Assembly (NCBI GenBank): GCA_945905925.1 | Contig: CAMDQN010000009.1 | Location: 1 to 64,000, forward strand | Direction: 5' to 3' | Length of the DNA: 64,000 bases | Origin: Singulisphaera sp. GP187 | Lineage (GTDB): Bacteria > Planctomycetota > Planctomycetia > Gemmatales > Gemmataceae | Part shown: in pieces, positions 1 through 8,116 of the stretch | Position numbering within the stretch: the stretch's first letter is position 1 | Layout: every line of letters begins with the position of its first letter | Notes under the pieces: generated by a model | What the model saw: the letters and a program-made list of their open reading frames with translations, nothing else | What the model was told of the DNA's origin: nothing | Databases searched by the model: none | Made by a program: the position numbers and the translations under genes

Positions 1-45
1 CATTGGTTGGCGATGCTCGGCTACCAGCCGTTCTCCCACAATTAG
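1..45 (+). CDS. C-terminal end of a truncated CDS
   Basis: In frame 1 the first 45 bases read HWLAMLGYQPFSHN and then a TAG stop, which could be the tail of a gene entering from the left. Codon use is compatible with coding but 14 residues are too few to name a family. Between here and base 365 I see no further gene; the stretch holds short GC-rich inverted repeats only. Confidence 0.3.
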   Translation, partial: HWLAMLGYQPFSHN

Positions 46-365
46 CACCGCTGCGGAACGGTCCCCCAAACTCGCTCCCGAAGCGAGCACGCCCAGGGTG
101 CGCGCGGATGCCTGCTGTTACCCAAAAAGTGGCCGTTTTGAACCATGCCCGAATGCGGGGGAAAGATAGAACGTGAAGCCAAAGTGTTGTTGAGGTGGAG
201 AACTCGTGCGGTAGAAATAAATCACACTCTTCACACTTCCACTACATACACCCAGCCACCCATCCTCCGCAACGAAATTGCCACGAGGCGTTCATTTTTC
301 ATTCACGCTTGGCCGGGCGCGACCAACCGGTATGGTAACGGCGTCCGACCACCGAGGGTACGCGA

Positions 366-824
366 ATGAACGTTGCCGAGTTCCGCGCCGCGCTGTTGAC
401 CGACCCGAACGCGGCGCTGCACCTGATGCTCCCCGATGGCGATTTCGTGCCCGCGCACTTTCATGTCACCGAGGTGGGTCGCGTGCAGAAGGACTTCATC
501 GACTGTGGCGGCACGACCCGCTCCGCGGTCACGTGTCTGCTTCAGGTCTGGGTCGCGAGTGATGTGGCACACCGGCTCACGGCGGGGAAGCTTGCGGGCG
601 TGTTGAAGCTCGCGGCCCCGCTGCTTGGTTCGGACGACCTGTCGGTGGAAGTGGAATACGAGCGCGACTGGGTTTCGCAACTACCGGTAATCGGTGCGGA
701 GGTCACGCCGATGGGCGTGCTGTTCCATTTGGGCAAAAAGCACACCGACTGCCTCGCGCCCGACAAGTGCGGCGTGAGTGGATGTGCCCCCGCGACGAAC
801 TGCTCAACACCGGGTTGTTGCTAA
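366..824 (+). CDS. DUF6428-like protein with Cys-rich tail
   Basis: A 152-residue cytoplasmic protein; the opening (NVAEFRAALLTDPNAALHLM) and the following 'LPDGDFVPAHFHVTEVGRV' region match the DUF6428 family, whose function is unknown. Members of this family are sometimes found beside ArsR regulators and arsenic genes (general knowledge, not visible here). The last 28 residues carry six cysteines, including GCAPATNC and a terminal GCC, which suggests thiol or metal binding. The start is the ATG at 366, the first in frame after a non-coding upstream stretch. No operon partner is visible: the next gene has its own promoter candidate. Function is inferred only at family level. Confidence 0.7.
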   Translation: MNVAEFRAALLTDPNAALHLMLPDGDFVPAHFHVTEVGRVQKDFIDCGGTTRSAVTCLLQVWVASDVAHRLTAGKLAGVLKLAAPLLGSDDLSVEVEYERDWVSQLPVIGAEVTPMGVLFHLGKKHTDCLAPDKCGVSGCAPATNCSTPGCC

Positions 825-881
825 CGCGAAGACCGTTGCGGCGCGATTGTGAGACGCGGATGTACGTTGGATCGTTTTTTC

Positions 882-911
882 TTGACAGCAGAGGATAAGG
901 AGGGGTCTAAT
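882..911 (+). promoter_or_regulatory. Candidate sigma-70 promoter
   Basis: A perfect TTGACA at 882-887 is followed, after 18 bases, by TCTAAT at 906-911, about 45 bases upstream of the DUF1559 start. A purine-rich GAGGAAG lies just before that ATG as ribosome binding site. Only the match to the consensus supports this. Confidence 0.4.
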
Positions 912-957
912 CCACAAGCACTTTCCTCATCCACTCTCCCGTTGAGGAAGAACTTCG

Positions 958-1977
958 ATGAATGCTCCACGAAGGTTGGCTTTCACGCTGATCGAACTCC
1001 TCGTCGTCATCGCGATTATTGCCATTCTGATTGGGCTGCTTCTCCCTGCGGTGCAGAAGGTGCGCGAAGCCGCGGCCCGCATGAAGTGCACGAACAACCT
1101 CAAGCAGATCGGGCTGGCGCTGCACAACTACCACGAAACCTACGGCCGCTTCCCGCCCGGAGCCGCCGCCGACGTCGCTCCGTGGAAGACGCCGCAAACG
1201 GCCGCCAACGCGAATTGGGGTAGCTCGTGGATGGTTTTCATTCTCGCGCATATGGAGCAGACGGCCGTCCTCGATCGGTGGCAATTCAGTGGTGAGAGCG
1301 GGTGGCAGAACGCGAACAACAACGCGACGATCAAGGGATTGCAGATCTCCAACTATCGGTGCCCGTCCACCAGTCTGCCGCTCATGAACCCGTACACAAC
1401 AGTCCTCCCCGGCGCGGGTGGGGTCGGCCTCATGTACACCAGTTACGTCGCCATTGGCGGTTCGGCCACCGACGTCGGGGTGGTGACCTACGTCACCAAC
1501 ATCGTCAGCAACAAGGGCATCCTCTTCCAACTCAGTCAGATCAAACTCACCGACGTCACCGACGGCACCAGCAGCACCATTATGGTGGGCGAACAGAGCA
1601 ACCACTTGCGAAACGCGAGCAATCAACCCGTCCTCGGCGGTGCGTTCGGCGGCCCCAGCCCGATCGCGGTCACCAGTGGTGGGCCGGACGGGTGGATTCA
1701 GGGTTGCCGTCAGAACCTCGCCTCGACCGGTGGCACCGACTACGTCTACAACTGCGCGACGATCCGATACAGCATCAACCAGATCGGTTTCACCACGAGC
1801 AGCGCTGGGTGCAGCGACAACGTCGGAAACAACATTCCACTCAGTTCGATGCACACGGGGGGGTGCAACCTCCTCTTCGGCGACGGCTCGGTCCGTTTCT
1901 GGTCGAACGCCACGCCGATTGCAACGCTGTCGGCCGCGGCCTCCCGCAACGACGGGTTGGTGTTCGCTGACCCGTGA
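958..1977 (+). CDS. DUF1559 pseudopilin-like protein (copy 1)
   Basis: A 339-residue protein of the planctomycete-expanded DUF1559 family. The N-terminus is a type III signal of the prepilin type ([20 protein letters not shown], residues about 9-28) with Glu at the +5-like position, followed by the [20 protein letters not shown] helix. Near the end the H-x9-DG motif (HTGGCNLLFGDG) is present. Such proteins are thought to be processed by a prepilin peptidase and exported by a type II-like secretion or pseudopilus system. A small lipoprotein follows 81 bases downstream, a frequent pairing in planctomycetes. Two more copies occur in this window (11687 and 38145). Family assignment is firm; individual role unknown. 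Confidence 0.93.
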   Translation: MNAPRRLAFTLIELLVVIAIIAILIGLLLPAVQKVREAAARMKCTNNLKQIGLALHNYHETYGRFPPGAAADVAPWKTPQTAANANWGSSWMVFILAHMEQTAVLDRWQFSGESGWQNANNNATIKGLQISNYRCPSTSLPLMNPYTTVLPGAGGVGLMYTSYVAIGGSATDVGVVTYVTNIVSNKGILFQLSQIKLTDVTDGTSSTIMVGEQSNHLRNASNQPVLGGAFGGPSPIAVTSGGPDGWIQGCRQNLASTGGTDYVYNCATIRYSINQIGFTTSSAGCSDNVGNNIPLSSMHTGGCNLLFGDGSVRFWSNATPIATLSAAASRNDGLVFADP

Positions 1978-2058
1978 TCGGCTTTAGCCAAGCGTCCCAA
2001 CCGGTCCGCTTAGCGGATCGGTCTGTTCGGCGGTTCCCACTTCGGATGGAATACCGTG

Positions 2059-2460
2059 ATGTCTCGCTCGTGCCTCGCGACGTGTGTCGTTCTCGCGCTC
2101 GTCGGGCACCCCGGCTGCGGTCCAGCAAAGCCGACCGCGGGCGCGGTCGCCAACGTCAGGGGAACCGTCAGCATCGACGGCAAATTGGTTCCCGCCGGCG
2201 AGATCCATTTCGGAATGCTCGGCGTCTCGCCCAAGATCCTCGAAATCCACAACGGCGCCTTCGCGGGAGAGGCGCCGGTCGGCAACAACCAGGTTGAGGT
2301 CTTCATCTACGTCGAGGGTCCGCCGGTCGAGAAGTACGGCGGCGCGCGCCAAAAACAGAACACCACCTTGCCCAAGTACTGGGGTCCGAACACGACCCTT
2401 TCGGCCGAGGTGAGCGCCAGCGGACCGAACGAGTTCAAGTTCGACATCACGTCGAAGTAA
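2059..2460 (+). CDS. Small secreted lipoprotein, downstream of DUF1559
   Basis: A 133-residue protein with a lipoprotein signal: SCLATCVVLALVGHPGC ends in a lipobox-like Cys near residue 20. The mature part reads as a beta-rich domain (VRGTVSIDGKLVPAGEIHFG), the pattern of planctomycete carboxypeptidase-regulatory-like lipoproteins that commonly follow DUF1559 genes. I chose the ATG at 2059; a GTG lies one codon upstream. The last 14 bases overlap the end of hemF on the other strand (tail to tail). The partner relation with the pseudopilin is inferred from context. Confidence 0.8.
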   Translation: MSRSCLATCVVLALVGHPGCGPAKPTAGAVANVRGTVSIDGKLVPAGEIHFGMLGVSPKILEIHNGAFAGEAPVGNNQVEVFIYVEGPPVEKYGGARQKQNTTLPKYWGPNTTLSAEVSASGPNEFKFDITSK

Positions 2461-3340
2461 CCGCCATCGCGGCCCAGTCGTTCGGCTTCAGCCAGTAGTC
2501 CGTCAGCTCCGCCTCCGGCGAGCCGGGCGCGGGCTTGTAGTCGTACACATACCGCACCACCGGCGGAAGACTCATCAGGATGCTCTCGGTGCGGCCGTCG
2601 GTCTTCAAACCGAACACCGTGCCGCGATCGTACACCAAATTGAACTCCACGTACCGCCCGCGACGGTACTCCTGAAAGAACCGCTGCTCCGGTGTGTAGC
2701 TCAACCCCTTTCGACGTTCCACGATGGGAAGGTACGCATCGAGAAACGCGTCGCCAGCGGCACGCACGAACGCGAACGCGTCTTCCGTCGCGTCCATGTA
2801 GTCGAAGAAGATGCCGCCCACGCCGCGCGCCTCGTTGCGGTGCTTGATGTGGAAATAGTTGTCGCAATCTTTCTTCATCTTCGCGTGGTCCGCGACGCCG
2901 GGGTGCGCATCGCATGCGCTCTTCCAGGTGCGGTGGAACTGGATCACGTCCTCTTTAAATGGGTAGTACGGTGTGAGGTCGCCGCCTCCGCCGAACCACT
3001 TCTTCGTGCCGTGTGTTAAGTAACGGAAGTTTGCGTGAACGGTCGGGATCAGCGGGCTTCGCGGGTGTAGCACGAGTGACACGCCGGCCGCGGTGAACGC
3101 CAAGCCGTTGCCCGGCATTTGTTTCGCGAATTCCGGTGCGAACTCGCCGAACACTTCCGAGAAGTTCACGCCGCCTTTCTCGAACACCGCGCCGTCTTCG
3201 ATCACGCGCGAGCGCCCGCCGCCACCGGCGGGTCGAACCCACGTGTCTTCGCGAAACTTCGCGCCGCCGTCGGCGCGTGTCACCGAGGCGCAAATGCGGT
3301 CTTGCAGTCCCTGGAAATACGCCACCGCTCGTTGGTGCAT
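2447..3340 (-). CDS. hemF: Aerobic coproporphyrinogen III oxidase
   Basis: A 297-residue protein, the usual length for HemF, which oxidatively decarboxylates coproporphyrinogen III to protoporphyrinogen IX in haem synthesis using O2. Family motifs are intact: GGGGDLTPYYPF (about 117-128), the HIKHRNEARGVGGIFFDY block, and VEFNLVYDRGTVFGLKTDGR near the C-terminus. The enzyme is cytoplasmic and acts as a homodimer in known members. It stands alone, convergent with the preceding lipoprotein gene and overlapping it by 14 bases, and divergent from the secreted-protein gene at 3457. Presence of the oxygen-dependent form implies aerobic haem synthesis. Confidence 0.96.
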   Translation of the reverse strand: MHQRAVAYFQGLQDRICASVTRADGGAKFREDTWVRPAGGGGRSRVIEDGAVFEKGGVNFSEVFGEFAPEFAKQMPGNGLAFTAAGVSLVLHPRSPLIPTVHANFRYLTHGTKKWFGGGGDLTPYYPFKEDVIQFHRTWKSACDAHPGVADHAKMKKDCDNYFHIKHRNEARGVGGIFFDYMDATEDAFAFVRAAGDAFLDAYLPIVERRKGLSYTPEQRFFQEYRRGRYVEFNLVYDRGTVFGLKTDGRTESILMSLPPVVRYVYDYKPAPGSPEAELTDYWLKPNDWAAMAVTST

Positions 3341-3456
3341 GATTGGTTCCTCGCTCGCCTGAAACGAAACCCTATGCGCCGGCGCGCCGGTTGCAACCCT
3401 TTACTCCGCGTGTATCCTGATTGGGCTGGTTCACATCACCTGTTCGGAGAACCCCG

Positions 3457-5118
3457 ATGCGCTACGCTCTGGTTCTAACAGCCGCGGCGCTCCTCGCGCC
3501 CGCCACCCTTCGCGCGGCCGACCCACCGATCACGTTCCAGACACAACCGGTCAATCGCGTACTCGACGACCTCCGCGCCGCGGCCGACCTCATCGGCGGC
3601 GAAAAAGCTGTCAAGGCGCTCAACGCGGGCCTGAAGGAGAAGTTCGGCGAGAAGGTGTTTCACGGGCTGGACCTCGAGCGCCCAATCATCGGCTACGTCA
3701 CGCTCGCATCGAAGCCGGAAGACATCGTGGCCGTGATCGCGTTCCCGTTCACCAACGAGAAAGACTTCCTCGCGCTGTGCGAGCGGTTCAACAACGGGAA
3801 GCCCAAAGACCTGGGCAACGGCATCTACGAACTCCCGCCGCTCGACCCGCGACACAAGGCTCGCATGAAGTTCAGCGAGCGATACGCGTACATCTCCTAC
3901 GGCGCGAAACCGGAACCGGCGCTCGACGCGAAGGCGCTCGTGCCGGCCAACAAGATCTACGACCCGGCGGACCAGGCCATCTTCACCGGGCGGTTCCACT
4001 TCGACCGGCTCACACTCGACGTCATCAAGGCCATCCCGACCTACGCCGAAGAGATCAAGAAAGAACTCGGGTTCGGCGAAGATGGGCGCGGACCGCTCGG
4101 GTTCGGCAAGCAAGAGATGGCGATCTTCAAGCCACTCTTCGAGGAAGTCGAGAAGATGTTCGGGCGGTACGTGCTGCTCCTCGGGGGCGGCGATACCGCC
4201 GCGGTGCGGCTCAACCTCGACGTGCCGACCGGCGAACTCAGTGTCGAAGCCTCACTGAAAGGCAAACCAGACACGGCGTTGTCGAAGGCGGTCGCGGGCT
4301 TCAAGCCGACCGGCAACAAGTTCGGCGGGTTGCTCACGCCGGACACGACCGCGGGTTTCAAAGCGAGGCTCCCGTTCTTCAACGACGAGCTGAAGAACGG
4401 CACCGTGAAGGCGCTCGAAGAGGGTCAGAAGGCCGTGGGGCCGGCCGGCAATGCGAAAGACCTCGTGGACGAACTGTTCAAGGGCTTGATCCGCACCGTG
4501 AAGACCGGCGAGGCGGACATCGTCGGCGCCGTGCGCGGGCCTAACAAAGACGGCGACTTCACGCTGGTCGCGGCGGTCGCGTTCGAGGACACCGCTAAGC
4601 TCGAAAAGGAGTTCAAAGCGTTCGTCGAGAAAGACGCGCCGCAGGACGAGCAGGACCGGTTCAAGTGGAGCACCGACAAACTGGAGAAGATCAACATCCA
4701 CACGTACAAGCCGCAGGCCGGCGGGTTTCTCGACATCACCAAGCCGTTTGGCGACGACAAGTGCGTGGTCGCGTTCGCGTTCGCGCCGACGGGCGTGTTC
4801 GTGGTCGTCGGACCGAACCCGGTGCCGGTTCTCAAAGAGGCACTCGCGGTGAAGCCTGCCGAGTCGCCGATGCTCGACGTGCTGGTGAACCCGGCGCGCA
4901 TCAAAAAACTGGTCGAGAAGACCGGTGGCCAGGGCGCGGACGTCGAGCGTGCGCTGGGCAACGAGGACAAACTCATCTCCGCGACGTCGCTGACCGTGAC
5001 CGGCGGGAAGGAACTGAAGGTGCGCTACGCGATCAACTTGCGGTTGCTCCCGCGCGCGTTGTTCTCAACCGGAGGGTTCGAGGGCGGCGACAAGGTTGAG
5101 CCGTTCGAGAAGAAGTAG
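3457..5118 (+). CDS. Large secreted protein of unknown function
   Basis: A 553-residue protein with a clear signal peptide (MRYALVLTAAALLAPATLRAAD). The start was set at the ATG at 3457 because the hydrophobic signal begins there; a TTG at 3421 would only add a non-signal extension. The mature protein is rich in charged residues and alternating short strands and helices, without transmembrane segments or recognisable catalytic motifs. The general style (paired repeats of 'GKPDTALSKAV..FKP' and 'VVVGPNPVPVLKEAL') resembles other planctomycete periplasmic proteins of unknown role. It ends just before a long palindrome (5123-5212) that probably acts as terminator. Confidence 0.7.
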   Translation: MRYALVLTAAALLAPATLRAADPPITFQTQPVNRVLDDLRAAADLIGGEKAVKALNAGLKEKFGEKVFHGLDLERPIIGYVTLASKPEDIVAVIAFPFTNEKDFLALCERFNNGKPKDLGNGIYELPPLDPRHKARMKFSERYAYISYGAKPEPALDAKALVPANKIYDPADQAIFTGRFHFDRLTLDVIKAIPTYAEEIKKELGFGEDGRGPLGFGKQEMAIFKPLFEEVEKMFGRYVLLLGGGDTAAVRLNLDVPTGELSVEASLKGKPDTALSKAVAGFKPTGNKFGGLLTPDTTAGFKARLPFFNDELKNGTVKALEEGQKAVGPAGNAKDLVDELFKGLIRTVKTGEADIVGAVRGPNKDGDFTLVAAVAFEDTAKLEKEFKAFVEKDAPQDEQDRFKWSTDKLEKINIHTYKPQAGGFLDITKPFGDDKCVVAFAFAPTGVFVVVGPNPVPVLKEALAVKPAESPMLDVLVNPARIKKLVEKTGGQGADVERALGNEDKLISATSLTVTGGKELKVRYAINLRLLPRALFSTGGFEGGDKVEPFEKK

Positions 5119-5122
5119 CTGG

Positions 5123-5212
5123 AAGGCGAGCGGGGGGCGTAAGCCCCCTGATAGATCCGACAGCCATTGAGATTGTCGGACCTATCAGGGGGCTTACGCC
5201 CCCGCTCGCCTT
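5123..5212. repeat. Palindromic element family A, full copy (A1)
   Basis: Left arm AAGGCGAGCGGGGGGCGTAA and the matching right arm ending CTCGCCTT enclose a second, inner inverted repeat (TCCGACA ... TGTCGGA). It starts five bases after the stop of the upstream secreted protein. Other full copies are at 24664, 53893 and 61281, half copies at 8147, 11186 and 42633. Confidence 0.9.
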
Positions 5213-5311
5213 CATTCACATTCGCGCGTCGCGGTTGACACGTGTCGCGCGGAAGTGGTAGAACCTCGCGCCGGACGGATTTCCCCGGCCGAACGACTGC
5301 AGGATGCGCTC

Positions 5312-6319
5312 ATGTTCCAGGTGCAGACCGCACCGCCCGAAGCCCGCGTTACGCGCCCGATCAAACCGGACGTGTCCGTGTGCATCGCCAACTGGAACTG
5401 CTCCGGCCTGCTCCGCTGCTGCCTCCAGTCACTCTTCGGCCAATCACAAGGCGTAAAGTTCGAAGTGGTGATCGCGGACAACGGCTCGACCGATGGCGCC
5501 GCGGAAATGATCGCGACCGAGTTCCCCCACGTGGTGCTGATCCGCAACGAGGACAACCGCGGGTTCGCGACGGCCAGCAACCAAGCCGCCGCCAGCGCCC
5601 GTGGTCGGTTCCTTTTCTTCCTGAACAACGACACTCTTGTTCCCGCGAACACGCTCAGGCAGTTCCTCGACCTCGCCGAAGCGAACCCCGAAGTGGGCAT
5701 GTTCGGCCCACGATTGCGCGGCGCCGATGGGGAGTCCCAAATTTCGTACCGGCAGCGCCCCACGCTCGCGGCGCTGTTGCACCGCGTCAGCCTACTCCGC
5801 TGGACCGGGCTGTTCCACAAGGCGTACTACCACTACCGCCGCGCCACCTTCGACCCGTCGCAGGGGCGCGCGGTCGAAGCACTGATGGGCGCCGCCGTGT
5901 TCCTGTCGCGCGAGGTGTTCGAGGCGTGCGGCCGGTGGGACGAAACCTACGGCTTCGGCGTCGAAGACATCGATCTTTCCACGCAAGTGAGCCGGCACGG
6001 TCCGGTAGTGTTCGTCTCACAGGTAGAGATCATCCACTACGGGCGCGCCGCCGGGCGAGCCAACGTCCACTTCGCGGCTCCGAACGTCGCGATCGGCTAC
6101 GTCCACTACTTCCGCAAAACCGGTTCGAGTCGCGGCGCGCTGTTCGCGTACAAGACGCTCGTGACCGCAGACGCGCCAGTCCAGATCGCGCAGAAGCTGG
6201 TTGAAGCCGCGTGGCGGTACGCGTCCGGGCAGCGTGTGAAAGCGCGAAAGAGCCTGCTCGCGGTCCGCGGGCTGTGGGCGTTCCTGCGGCACGAACTCGT
6301 TCGCTTCTGGAAGGCGTGA
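5312..6319 (+). CDS. Family 2 glycosyltransferase
   Basis: A cytoplasmic or membrane-associated GT2 enzyme of 335 residues, close in style to rhamnosyl transferases that work on lipid-linked precursors. GT-A hallmarks are visible: VSVCIANWNC at the first strand, the DNGSTDGA nucleotide-binding loop, the RNEDNRGFATASNQA segment, the FLNNDTLV metal-binding acidic motif, and the EDIDLSTQVSRHG acceptor-side motif. The ATG at 5312 is preferred; a GTG at 5255 would add 19 residues without similarity. The methyltransferase gene begins one base after its stop, so the two form an operon, likely for modification of a surface glycan. The exact sugar and acceptor cannot be told from sequence. Confidence 0.9.
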   Translation: MFQVQTAPPEARVTRPIKPDVSVCIANWNCSGLLRCCLQSLFGQSQGVKFEVVIADNGSTDGAAEMIATEFPHVVLIRNEDNRGFATASNQAAASARGRFLFFLNNDTLVPANTLRQFLDLAEANPEVGMFGPRLRGADGESQISYRQRPTLAALLHRVSLLRWTGLFHKAYYHYRRATFDPSQGRAVEALMGAAVFLSREVFEACGRWDETYGFGVEDIDLSTQVSRHGPVVFVSQVEIIHYGRAAGRANVHFAAPNVAIGYVHYFRKTGSSRGALFAYKTLVTADAPVQIAQKLVEAAWRYASGQRVKARKSLLAVRGLWAFLRHELVRFWKA

Positions 6320-6320
6320 C

Positions 6321-7172
6321 ATGCGAACCCGTCAGTTGCTCCGCCTGGTTCCCGGTCTGTCGAAGCTCGTCCGCGCGCTCGACTCGCGCGAGCGCGAGAG
6401 CAAACTGCTCACCGAAGAGTGCTGGCGCCTTGCGAACGAGAACCACCGCCTGAAAGCAGTTTCGCGAGAGGTTCACTCAAAGCGCGCGGCCACCACGGAA
6501 GACACACCGCTCCCGCCCGACGTGCTGCGACTCATGGTCGCGGGCACCGACGACGCGGACTGGTTCCTCACCGCCGGTCGGCGCGCGGCGGAATCGCTCA
6601 CCTCACTGTTGGCGAAAAACGGTATCGCGGTCGAGACATGCGACAGCATCCTCGATTTTGGGTGCGGCTGTGGGCGCGTGATCCGGCACCTGCGGCACTT
6701 GCCCGCCGAACTGCACGGGTGCGACTCGAACCCGGTCGCGGTGGACTGGTGCGCGGAGCATCTTCCGTTCGGCCGATTCGCCGTGAATGCGCTGGAATCG
6801 CCGCTCGACTACGACGCAGGTTCCTTCGATCTCGTCTACGCGTTCTCGGTGTTCACGCACCTGCCGCTCCGCCTGCAAACGCACTGGATGCACGAACTGC
6901 GTCGCGTGTTACAACCGGGCGGCGTGCTGGTGATCTCACTTCACGGCGACGCGATGCTCGGTCGTCTGGACCGCGCCGAACGCGCGGACTACCGCGCCGG
7001 GCGACTCGTCGTACGCGGGGGCGAACTCGCGGGGACGAACCACTGCGCGGTGTTCCACCCGCCCGCGTTCGTGCGCGGCGCGTTCTCGGCCGGTTTCGAG
7101 GTATTGGAGATGGCGCCCGAAGGCGCGAAGGGCAACCCGCCGCAAGACGCCTGGGTGCTGCGAAAGAAGTAG
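6321..7172 (+). CDS. Class I SAM-dependent methyltransferase
   Basis: A 283-residue protein. The first 60 residues are charged and helical (DSRERESKLLTEECWRLANE), probably a coiled coil, followed by a Rossmann methyltransferase domain: motif I ILDFGCGCGRVIRHL (about 110-124), the GCDSNPVAVDWC acidic loop, and the FDLVYAFSVFTHLP motif. The C-terminal part (HPPAFVRGAFSAGFEVLEM) is the usual end of type 11/25 methyltransferases. It lies one base downstream of the GT2 gene and is surely co-transcribed with it. Methylation of a glycan or its precursor is the likely job; the substrate is not known. Confidence 0.9.
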   Translation: MRTRQLLRLVPGLSKLVRALDSRERESKLLTEECWRLANENHRLKAVSREVHSKRAATTEDTPLPPDVLRLMVAGTDDADWFLTAGRRAAESLTSLLAKNGIAVETCDSILDFGCGCGRVIRHLRHLPAELHGCDSNPVAVDWCAEHLPFGRFAVNALESPLDYDAGSFDLVYAFSVFTHLPLRLQTHWMHELRRVLQPGGVLVISLHGDAMLGRLDRAERADYRAGRLVVRGGELAGTNHCAVFHPPAFVRGAFSAGFEVLEMAPEGAKGNPPQDAWVLRKK

Positions 7173-7178
7173 CGGCAC

Positions 7179-7955
7179 CTACGACGCGAAGTCGGTCCAG
7201 TTGTCGAGATACCGCCGGAGAACGGGCACGTCTTCCGCCTTGTCGTGGAGAAACGCCTTCGCGTTTGCGACACGTTCCGCTTCTTGCTCTGGACTCAAAT
7301 CGCCAGTCATCACGCGAGTGCGCAGAAACACGAAGTATGTGTCGAGCGCGTCACACAAACAGCGGTCGTTCGTTTCCAGAATCGTTTCGGCAACCGGTGC
7401 GGGATTCACGGTCTTTCCCAGCTTGCCGAGCAACTTCGCCAACACGTCCAACCCACCGGCGAGCGGAGCCGCGCCGAAGTTCGTGAACCAGTCTGTCAGG
7501 TCGATCGGTCCGCGATAGCGGTCGCGCGCCAGGTAGTAGTCACGCGCCTGGATGCCGTACCTGAACGCGGCCAGTTCCAGCAGCGGCAGGTCGAACCCGC
7601 GCCCGTTGAAGGTGACCAACCGCGCCTTGTAGTGCGTCACGCCGAACCAGAACTGATTGACGATCTCACGCGGCCGGAAATGCGGTTCGTCGAGGCACTT
7701 GAAGTTGAGCAGCGCGAAGTTCGGACCGACTCGCAACACGCACACGCTTTCCGGCACCTGAAAGCCCACCGGCATGGACCCGCTCTCGGCCCTGGCTCGC
7801 TGAATCGCGGCTTCGGGCGACAGGTTCTCGCCGGGGTATTTCACCGACGCGAGCAACCGCCCGTCGGGCGCGCTCGCACTCCTCACCACGAGGAACGCGG
7901 TGCGAGCCCCGGCGTCCGTGACCGTGGCGCGCGCGTTCGTTTCGGCGAGTGTCAT
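7179..7955 (-). CDS. PolB-type 3'-5' exonuclease-like protein lacking the first catalytic motif
   Basis: A 258-residue member of the DNA_pol_B_exo2-like (RNase H fold) family. Conserved blocks are easy to see: ARLVTFNGRGFDLPLLELAA, LTDWFTNFGA, and DRCLCDALDTYFVFLRTRVM. In the family the first strand normally carries a D-x-E pair (for example YLVFDIES); here the same position reads FLVVRSASAPDG, so both acidic residues are missing. The later Asp residues are retained. It may be an inactive nucleic-acid-binding protein, or use other residues. Start taken at the ATG at 7955; an upstream start at 7982 adds nine residues. It converges with the methyltransferase gene. Confidence 0.75.
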   Translation of the reverse strand: MTLAETNARATVTDAGARTAFLVVRSASAPDGRLLASVKYPGENLSPEAAIQRARAESGSMPVGFQVPESVCVLRVGPNFALLNFKCLDEPHFRPREIVNQFWFGVTHYKARLVTFNGRGFDLPLLELAAFRYGIQARDYYLARDRYRGPIDLTDWFTNFGAAPLAGGLDVLAKLLGKLGKTVNPAPVAETILETNDRCLCDALDTYFVFLRTRVMTGDLSPEQEAERVANAKAFLHDKAEDVPVLRRYLDNWTDFAS

Positions 7956-8116
7956 GCTTGTGATACCTAGACAGCGGTTCATCTAGCAATGTCGTCAGAA
8001 CTGGGACCGCGGTCAACGCCAACCAACTCAAACCAGGACCGAGGTGCAGTCGCGTCGCGCCGCGCGTACCGGCGGCGCGGACTGTGCGGGCGGCGCGGCG
8101 TCCGTATCTTCTCCGC

